Assembly (NCBI RefSeq): GCF_011762125.1 | Contig: NZ_JAASQN010000006.1 | Location: forward strand, 159,001-223,000 | Length of the DNA: 64,000 nucleotides | Direction of reading: 5' to 3' | DNA from: Sphingopyxis panaciterrae | Lineage (GTDB): Bacteria > Pseudomonadota > Alphaproteobacteria > Sphingomonadales > Sphingomonadaceae | Part shown: piece after piece, positions 58,225 through 64,000 of the stretch | Position numbering within the stretch: the first letter of the stretch is position 1 | Layout of the letters: every line of letters starts with the position of its first letter | The notes under the pieces: generated by a model | Told to the model about the DNA's origin: nothing | Databases searched by the model: none | What the model saw: the letters and a program-made list of their open reading frames with translations, nothing else | Position numbers and translations under genes: made by a program

Positions 58225-58959
58225 TCAGAAGCTGCCCCTCACCGGCCGTACGATGATCTCGCTGACATCGACATCACCGGGCTGCTCGACCGCGAACCGG
58301 ATCGCGCGGGCGATCGCGTCGGGCGTGATCGCGATGCTGCGGAATTCGGCCATCGCGGCGGCGCTGTCCGGATCGGTGATATCGTGGCCAAGCTCCGATT
58401 CGACGACGCCGGGCGAGATGATCGTTGCGCGGACATCCCGATGTTCCTGCCGGATGCCGTCGGTGATTGCCCAGACCGCGAACTTCGTCGCGCAATAGAC
58501 CGCGCCGGTCGGCACGACATAATGCGCGCCGAGCGAGGCGACATTGACGAAATGACCCGAACCCTGCGCGGTGAAGCCGGGCAGCGCCGCCGCGATGCCG
58601 TTGAGGACGCCGCGGATATTGACGTCGATCATCGCGTCCCAGTTCTGCATTTCGAGTGCGGCGAGCGGCGACAGCGGCATGATCCCAGCATTGTTGACCA
58701 GCACGTCGACGCGCCCGAAGCGGGCGACGGCATGGTCGACAAACGCCTGCACGTCGTCGCGGCTGGTCACGTCGAGCGCGCGATAGTCGGCGGCGCCGCC
58801 CGCGGCGGCGATTTCGGCGGCGAGAGCTTCGAGCCGGTCGGTGCGGCGCGCCCCGAGCAGCAGCTTCGCGCCGCTGGCGGCGAGTTCGCGCGCCGTCGCG
58901 GCACCGATACCGCTGCTCGCGCCAGTGATCAGGATGACTTTATCGGCGGTGATGTTCAT
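58225..58959 (-). CDS. Short-chain dehydrogenase/reductase
   Basis: A 244-residue classical SDR. It has the NAD(P)-binding TGASSGIGAATARELAASGAKLLLGARR, the structural NNAG (VLVNNAGIMPLSPL), the catalytic serine in VNVASLGAHY, and Y-x3-K as VYCATKFAVW. The arginine pair RRTD after strand 2 favours NADP. ATG 58959 has GGAG at good spacing; upstream ATG 58971 lacks a site. It resembles the YdfG/NodG-like oxidoreductases, with unknown substrate. It is divergent from an AraC regulator that probably controls it. Confidence 0.88.
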   Translation of the reverse strand: MNITADKVILITGASSGIGAATARELAASGAKLLLGARRTDRLEALAAEIAAAGGAADYRALDVTSRDDVQAFVDHAVARFGRVDVLVNNAGIMPLSPLAALEMQNWDAMIDVNIRGVLNGIAAALPGFTAQGSGHFVNVASLGAHYVVPTGAVYCATKFAVWAITDGIRQEHRDVRATIISPGVVESELGHDITDPDSAAAMAEFRSIAITPDAIARAIRFAVEQPGDVDVSEIIVRPVRGSF

Positions 58960-59122
58960 GATCGTCTCCATCGAGAGCGGGCGGCCCTGCGCCGTCCGGT
59001 GACCAGCTTTTGGACCCGGGCCGACCGGAAGCGGTAGAACGCGCCTCCGCAATGATTATACGATCCTCCGAACGATGTGGTTTACGCTTGCCGGGACATC
59101 GCGACGCTGCAAAACCGGCGCC

Positions 59123-60022
59123 ATGACGATATTATCGGAAATGCGTTCCATATTACTCCGCCATCGTTCCACGGACGGGATTCACCCTTGCGCGCTACCG
59201 CGCGTATCGCTTGTCCGTAGCTCCGAGCCAAGCCACCCGATGCCGGTCGTCTACGAACCGTCGCTGTGCCTTGCGGTCAGCGGCCGCAAGCGCGTACTGC
59301 TGGGCGACGCGAGCTTCATCTATGACAGCGCGCGGTTTCTGGTCGTGTCGGTCGACCTGCCGGTGAGCGGCATGATCGTCGATGCCAGCACCGACGATCC
59401 CTATCTGTGCCTGAAGCTCGACCTCGACGTTGCGGTACTCGGCGAACTGCTGCTCGCGCACGATGCCCGCGTGCCGCGTAGCGACCATGCGCCGTCGATC
59501 GCGGTCGGCGATACCGATGCGGGCCTCCTCGACGCGGCGCTTCGCCTGCTCCGCCTGCTCGATACGCCGGACGACATTGCCGCGCTGGCGCCGCTCGCCG
59601 AGCGCGAGATATTGTACCGGCTGCTAACCGGATCGCAGGGCGCGATGCTGCGCCATATCGCGACCGCCGACACGCGGCTGCATCAGGTCAGCCGCGCGGT
59701 GACGTGGATCAAGGACAATTATGCCGGGACGCTCAGCATCGGCCATCTGGCCGGGCTGGCGGGGATGAGTCCGTCGTCCCTCCACGAGCATTTCAAGAAG
59801 GTCACGCGCTTCAGCCCGCTGCAATATCGCACCCGATTGCGGCTGCTCGAAGCGCGGCGGCTGATGGTGTCGGAGGCGATGGATGCCGCGAGCGCGGGTT
59901 TCCAGGTCGGCTATGACAGCCCTTCCCAGTTCAACCGCGACTACAGCCGCGCCTTCGGCCTGCCGCCGCTGCGCGACGCCGCACGGTTACGCGCGGCGCC
60001 GGAGTTCGGATTGTCGGCCTAG
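59123..60022 (+). CDS. AraC-family regulator
   Basis: A 299-residue regulator. The N-terminal AraC-type cupin domain of the DUF-AraC_N group is VVYEPSLCLAVSGRKRVLLGDASFIYDSARFLVVSVDLPVSGMIVDAS. The C-terminal double helix-turn-helix (about residues 195-290) is TLSIGHLAGLAGMSPSSLHEHFKKVTRFSPLQYRTRLRLLEARRLMV...AGFQVGYDSPSQFNRDYSRAFGLPP. I chose ATG 59123. It stands opposite the SDR gene with a 163-base gap, a frequent arrangement for a regulator and its single target. Confidence 0.9.
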   Translation: MTILSEMRSILLRHRSTDGIHPCALPRVSLVRSSEPSHPMPVVYEPSLCLAVSGRKRVLLGDASFIYDSARFLVVSVDLPVSGMIVDASTDDPYLCLKLDLDVAVLGELLLAHDARVPRSDHAPSIAVGDTDAGLLDAALRLLRLLDTPDDIAALAPLAEREILYRLLTGSQGAMLRHIATADTRLHQVSRAVTWIKDNYAGTLSIGHLAGLAGMSPSSLHEHFKKVTRFSPLQYRTRLRLLEARRLMVSEAMDAASAGFQVGYDSPSQFNRDYSRAFGLPPLRDAARLRAAPEFGLSA

Positions 60023-60041
60023 AGTCTGTCCAGGGTCTGCG

Positions 60042-61412
60042 CTATTTCGACAAATCGCGCAGCAAGCTGTCCCAATGCGCCAGCGCGGGAGCGATCGCCG
60101 CGACCGGCGCGCGTTCGTCGAGGCCGTGGGCGTAGCTGTCGCTCGCCTTCGAAAACAGGCCTGCGACGCCATAGCTCGGCACCCCGACGGCGCGGAAATG
60201 CAGGCTGTCGGTCGCGCCCGCGCTCATCGACGGGATGATCGGCAGGCCGGGCGCGCGCGCATGCACCGCCTTGGTCACCGCGGCGACGACGTCGGGGCGC
60301 AGCGGCGAGGCGTCGCTGGCGGTCGCGTCGGGGTCGGTCTTCACCTTGACGGCGGGATCGGCGATCACCTTTTCCAGCTCGGCGCGCACCGCCTCGATGC
60401 TGACGCCGGGGAAGATGCGGCAATTGATGTTCGCGGTCGCGCGCTGGGGCAGCGCATTTTCGGCATGGCCGCCCTTGACCAGCGTCGGCACGCAGGTCGT
60501 ACCGATCTGCCCGACATATTCGGGGTCGGCGCGGATCGCGGCGATCGCTTTCGCATCCGACGGATTGGCGGCGAAGGCCTTGAGCGCGGCGCCGATATCG
60601 CCGCCGACCTGGTCGGCGACGATCGGCATGCCGACCCTGGTCAGTTCATTCTGCTGCGGCGTAAAACGATAGGCGCCAACCTTCGCGAGCGCGTTCGACA
60701 GCTGGACGATCGCATTGGTGTCCGACGGGCGCGAACTGTGGCCGCCCGGATTGGTCACTTCGAGCACATAGTCGGCATAGGTTTTTTCGCCCGCCTGCAG
60801 CCCGTAATATTTGGGCTTGCCATCCTCGCCGATCAGCCCGCCGCCGCCATCGCCGTTCAGGGCGAATTCGGCGTCCTTATATTTCGCTGCCAGGGCGCGG
60901 GTCGTGACCATCGATGTCTCTTCGTCGCCCGACAGAAGCAGGATGATCGAGCGCTTCGGCTTGAAGCCCTCCTTCTTGAGCTCAGCCATCACCGCGACCA
61001 TCATCGCGACGTCGAACTTGTTGTCTTCCGACCCGCGGCCGAAGATATAGCCGTTTTCCTCGACCGGAACGAACGGATCGCGCGCCCAGTCCTTGGGGTC
61101 GGCCTCGACCACGTCCATATGGCCGAGCAGCACGATCGGCTTCCCTTTGCCGCTACCGGCAAGCGTCGCGGCAAAGGTCGCGGTTTCGCCGATCGGCGTG
61201 ATGACGATATCGCTGTCGGCATAGCCCGCCGCCTTCAGCACCCCGGCGTAATAAGCGGCGAGTTCGGGCACCTTGCCGCGTCCTTCGACGGTCGGGATCG
61301 CGACGCTGTCCTTCAATATCTTCTTCGCCGTTTCGGCATCGGCAGGTTTGGCGTGGACGGGCGCGGCGGCGAGCATCGCGGCGGAAACAAGCAAGGCGGA
61401 AAGCAGACGCAT
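60042..61412 (-). CDS. Exported M20-family metallopeptidase
   Basis: A 456-residue peptidase with a signal peptide (LLSALLVSAAMLAAAPVHA). The zinc-site motifs are LLGHMDVVEADPKDW, GRGSEDNKFDVAMM, GDEETSM and a late THR-like TDSLHFRAVGVPSYGVAG. Length and layout match periplasmic M20/M28-type carboxypeptidases or dipeptidases of sphingomonads. It probably trims peptides taken up through the outer membrane. It is leftward and convergent with AraC 20 bases away. Confidence 0.88.
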   Translation of the reverse strand: MRLLSALLVSAAMLAAAPVHAKPADAETAKKILKDSVAIPTVEGRGKVPELAAYYAGVLKAAGYADSDIVITPIGETATFAATLAGSGKGKPIVLLGHMDVVEADPKDWARDPFVPVEENGYIFGRGSEDNKFDVAMMVAVMAELKKEGFKPKRSIILLLSGDEETSMVTTRALAAKYKDAEFALNGDGGGGLIGEDGKPKYYGLQAGEKTYADYVLEVTNPGGHSSRPSDTNAIVQLSNALAKVGAYRFTPQQNELTRVGMPIVADQVGGDIGAALKAFAANPSDAKAIAAIRADPEYVGQIGTTCVPTLVKGGHAENALPQRATANINCRIFPGVSIEAVRAELEKVIADPAVKVKTDPDATASDASPLRPDVVAAVTKAVHARAPGLPIIPSMSAGATDSLHFRAVGVPSYGVAGLFSKASDSYAHGLDERAPVAAIAPALAHWDSLLRDLSK

Positions 61413-61503
61413 ATCATCGACCCCTTTTTGAACTTTTCGGCAGTTTCAACATTATGACCGGGGTTGCAAGCCGGATCCCGTCCGCGCGGCGAGCGCGCCG
61501 ATA

Positions 61504-63816
61504 TTATCCGATCTCGCCCCGCAGTTCGGCGATCAGCGCCTTGACCATCGGCAGCCTGTCCTCCTCTTCGTCGAGGATCGCATGGAACGCGCGCCGCTTG
61601 ATCGCCTTCAACTCCTCCGCCGGGAGCGCGGCCTCGCCCGTCACGCTGCTCGCCACGATGTCGATCAGCCGGTCGGCGCCATGGAGGCGACCCCAAAGAT
61701 AATCATTTTCGCGGTAGGCGCGGCTGAAAAAGGCGCCGAAGCTGTTGAATTCGATCCCCTTCAGCATCGCCGCCGCGCCGCCGCTGCGGATCGCGATCGC
61801 GTCGGAGGGCGAGATGCGGTCGATCTTGATCGGGTCGAACTCGTCGAACCCCTCGCCCTGCAGCAAGGGCAAGGTCGCAATGTCGTAAAAGGGATAGCCG
61901 AGATAGGCGAGCAGCAGCACGCGGCGGTCGTCCTTGGGCAGCGAGGTCAGCGCCGCGGCGATCAGCGTATCGGCCTCGCCGTCGACCGCGGTCAGGTCGC
62001 GCCGCGCCGCGATCGCGTCGATCCATTGCCCGGGATCGGCGTCGGCGGGCACGTCGAGATCGGCGATCCAGCTATCGCCCTCGCGTTCGAGATAAAGGCC
62101 GAGCGCGGTGAAGATCGCACCGCGCATCTCCTCGCACGCCGTGTCGCGCCCTTCGCTGCGGCCTGCGATCACCGCATCGAGCTCGCGCGCCATGAAGCGC
62201 AGGCGGCGGATGCGAAAACCGAGGTCGTGGGTGCGGAAGAAGGCGATCGCATCGCCGCTGGCGCCCGCGCCCTTCTTGCCCGAAATGCGGTCGAGCCCGC
62301 GCGCGCGCACTTCGTCCCAGATTGCCTGGCGCCGGTTGGCGCGGTGCACGCTGCCTTCGGGCGGCGACAGCCGGTCGACCATCCCAACCAGTTCCTCGAT
62401 CACCGCCGACAGCTTCAGATGGCCATAGGGCGCATAAGCGAAGCCCGCGCGCGCCGCCGCCTGTTCCTGCGCCTTGGCGCGCCATTTATCGAGCCGCGCC
62501 GGGGTCGGCGCGTCGAGGAAGAAGGTCGTGCCGAACATCGCCGCGACCTGTTCCTCGACCTCGACCTTCATCGCATCGACGATATGCTGCATGCGGCGGA
62601 TGCGCCGCGACATGCCCTCGATCGCCTCGACATTCTCGCGGATCGGCTGTTCGCGGGGGATTTCGGAAAGCGCGCCGAGGATCGTCGGCAGGAAACCCGG
62701 CAGCCGCACGTCCTCGCCTTCCGCCACCTCGCCGCGCTTGCCGAAACTGATCGAACGAAAATCGGGTTTGGGGTCGATATAGACGAAGCGCCGGTCGACT
62801 TCGCGCCGCGCCGGCCGCTGTTTCAGCGCCGCGATCGCGGGACGGAAGGGCGCGTTGGCGAGCACCGATCCGTCGATCAGCACCCGGTCGGCGGGGTCGC
62901 CCTCGCCGCCCGCCGGAAGCTGGGTGCGGATGAACGCGTCGCGCTCCGGCCAGGCGATGCCGCGCTTTTCGAGCACCGTATCGAGTTCGCGCAGCGTGAA
63001 GGGCGGGAAGGCGCCCGGGAAACTGGCGGTCGCGCGCGCCGCCGCGGCGAGCCCCGGCATATCGCCCAGATCCTTGCCGCGCCGCCCGTCCTGGCGGAAA
63101 TGCAGGATCAGCCGATGCTCCTGCTCGGTGACCCGCGGCGGACTGTTGAGCGCGAGCGGCATGCTGTGCCCGGCGAAATCGGTGACCGATACGAACAGGT
63201 CGACCGGCTGCCCCGCGGGCACCAGCGCCGGTCCCTTCGGCCCCGCGTCCATCGCGTCGAAGGCGTCGATGAGCAGGTTCGAGAAGGTCTCGCCGCCGAA
63301 GGGCGGTTCGAACCAGCGCGCGCGGACGAAACGCGACAGCTTGGCGCGCACCTCGTCCTGCGCGGCTTCACCCACCGTGCGGTCGATGACATTGCCGCGC
63401 CGCTTCATCGCCCAGCCGGCGAGCGGCACCGCCCAGAATTTGGTCGCCGCCGACAGCGGCCGCGCGTCGGGGTCGAGCAGATGATCGACATCGGCATCGC
63501 CCAGCCACAATTCGGTCAGCGGATCGAGCGACTGGCCGGTGGCGAGCGCGCGGGCGAGGAAGATGCCGTTGATCCCGCCCGCGCTCGCGCCCGCGACGAT
63601 ATCGGCGAGCACGCGCAGCCGCACCCCGCTGCCCGCCGCGATCGCGCCCAGCAGGTCGCGATAGACCGCCGCCGGTCCCGCCAGCTCGCCGCCATCGTGA
63701 AACGCCCGCGACGCGGCGGCGAGCCGCCATATCTCCTTGGTAATGCCGTGCATATAAACGGCAAGGCTGATGCCGCCGTAGCAAATCAGGGCAAAACGCA
63801 GTTCCTTTTCGCGCAT
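61504..63816 (-). CDS. Large patatin-like protein (DUF3376 type)
   Basis: A 770-residue protein. The patatin phospholipase-like part is N-terminal: oxyanion-hole region ICYGGISLAVYMHGITKEIWRL, nucleophile elbow VAGASAGGINGIFLARALA (G-x-S-x-G), and a catalytic aspartate in VLIDGSVLANAPF, where the usual D-G-A/G is D-G-S. A C-terminal helical domain of more than 300 residues (from about residue 400) is typical of the DUF3376 family. It probably acts as a lipid acyl hydrolase, location unknown as there is no signal peptide. It is the last gene in the window. Confidence 0.85.
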   Translation of the reverse strand: MREKELRFALICYGGISLAVYMHGITKEIWRLAAASRAFHDGGELAGPAAVYRDLLGAIAAGSGVRLRVLADIVAGASAGGINGIFLARALATGQSLDPLTELWLGDADVDHLLDPDARPLSAATKFWAVPLAGWAMKRRGNVIDRTVGEAAQDEVRAKLSRFVRARWFEPPFGGETFSNLLIDAFDAMDAGPKGPALVPAGQPVDLFVSVTDFAGHSMPLALNSPPRVTEQEHRLILHFRQDGRRGKDLGDMPGLAAAARATASFPGAFPPFTLRELDTVLEKRGIAWPERDAFIRTQLPAGGEGDPADRVLIDGSVLANAPFRPAIAALKQRPARREVDRRFVYIDPKPDFRSISFGKRGEVAEGEDVRLPGFLPTILGALSEIPREQPIRENVEAIEGMSRRIRRMQHIVDAMKVEVEEQVAAMFGTTFFLDAPTPARLDKWRAKAQEQAAARAGFAYAPYGHLKLSAVIEELVGMVDRLSPPEGSVHRANRRQAIWDEVRARGLDRISGKKGAGASGDAIAFFRTHDLGFRIRRLRFMARELDAVIAGRSEGRDTACEEMRGAIFTALGLYLEREGDSWIADLDVPADADPGQWIDAIAARRDLTAVDGEADTLIAAALTSLPKDDRRVLLLAYLGYPFYDIATLPLLQGEGFDEFDPIKIDRISPSDAIAIRSGGAAAMLKGIEFNSFGAFFSRAYRENDYLWGRLHGADRLIDIVASSVTGEAALPAEELKAIKRRAFHAILDEEEDRLPMVKALIAELRGEIG

Positions 63817-63906
63817 GCGCCGGCTGATAGCGCGGTTTGGGGAGCGGCGTCACCCCCTCGCAAGGCGATGGCGGTTTGGGGTGGGGAGCAGTCGTCGTTA
63901 CGAACC

Positions 63907-63990
63907 TTTGTCATTCCCGCGAAAGCGGGAACCCAGGGATGGGCCAGCTGACGCACGCTCTAAGTCCCCGCTTTCGCGGGAATGACAAAG
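63907..63990. repeat. Inverted-repeat element (TTTGTCATTCCCGC type)
   Basis: TTTGTCATTCCCGCGAAAGC at 63907 is mirrored by GCTTTCGCGGGAATGACAAA ending about 63989. Each arm is itself a CCCGC-GAAA-GCGGG hairpin. The last 184 bases of the window contain no gene. Confidence 0.85.
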
Positions 63991-64000
63991 ATAGTCGCAA

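Noticed and set aside
61582-63951. 789-residue open frame on the plus strand opposite the patatin-like gene
   Set aside because: It is Arg/His/Gly-rich without motifs and runs into the repeat at the window end; the minus-strand patatin motifs are unambiguous.

Overview
This window looks like chromosomal DNA of an alphaproteobacterium of the family Sphingomonadaceae, most like Sphingopyxis. The evidence is high GC with matching codon use throughout, the neighbouring rpsT and dnaA, the block rpmH-rnpA-yidD-yidC-engB, a large RNase E with an acidic insert in its S1 domain, a TonB-dependent receptor beside a TPR-sulfotransferase, and many copies of a paired-hairpin intergenic repeat of a kind common in sphingomonads. 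The genus is an inference from gene content and was not tested. I found no rRNA, tRNA, CRISPR array, transposase, integrase or prophage.

Layout. 1-5825 is a tight same-strand run of small stress or detoxification enzymes: tandem DUF1428, GFA-like zinc protein, two DUF899 thioredoxin-like proteins, three VOC proteins, a small membrane protein and a GST. Most are preceded by an AGGAGAGA-type ribosome binding site. 5944-7325 holds a secreted ClpP-fold-like protein and a PGPGW-type membrane protein. 7427-10967 is the conserved rpmH-rnpA-yidD-yidC-engB block, interrupted by repeats. 11124-22236 holds a GST, a cupin protein, dapE, a leftward envelope operon (Tim44-domain protein, mltA, Smr protein), secB-murJ-trpS, a DUF4136 lipoprotein and an alpha/beta hydrolase. 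22270-24393 is dnaA and rpsT (leftward). 25109-30839 holds a GT2-GtrA glycosyltransferase with a membrane partner, a ccdAB toxin-antitoxin pair, and the coaBC-dut-moeB-dsrE chain. 31122-35688 (leftward) is mrcA, prfB and a lipoprotein methyltransferase. 35747-40190 is a catabolic-looking TetR/D-threonine-aldolase-like/lactone-oxidase-like operon with a divergent aminotransferase. 40195-46258 holds a cell-wall amidase, rne and an M48 protease. 46314-58206 holds a DsbA-like protein with a 300-residue front extension, then an accessory region: TPR-sulfotransferase, TonB receptor and APC transporter facing an operon of Rieske oxygenase and two FAD oxidoreductases under a TetR. 58225-63816 holds an SDR/AraC divergent pair, an M20 peptidase and a patatin-like protein.

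The most interesting signals are regulatory or structural. They are a perfect palindrome spanning the -10 region of ccdAB, a TetR-type operator over the Rieske/TetR divergent start, and a roughly 30-bp hairpin after rne that hides the ribosome binding site of the M48 protease. Others are a 9-bp inverted repeat bracketing the predicted dnaA -35 element, an internal start inside the DsbA fusion, a repeat that has become the C-terminus of the Rieske oxygenase, and a long inverted repeat of 9-bp units. The best candidates for an undescribed functional system are the sulfotransferase/TonB receptor/APC/Rieske neighbourhood and the D-threonine-aldolase-like/lactone-oxidase-like operon. Both are inferences from gene order.
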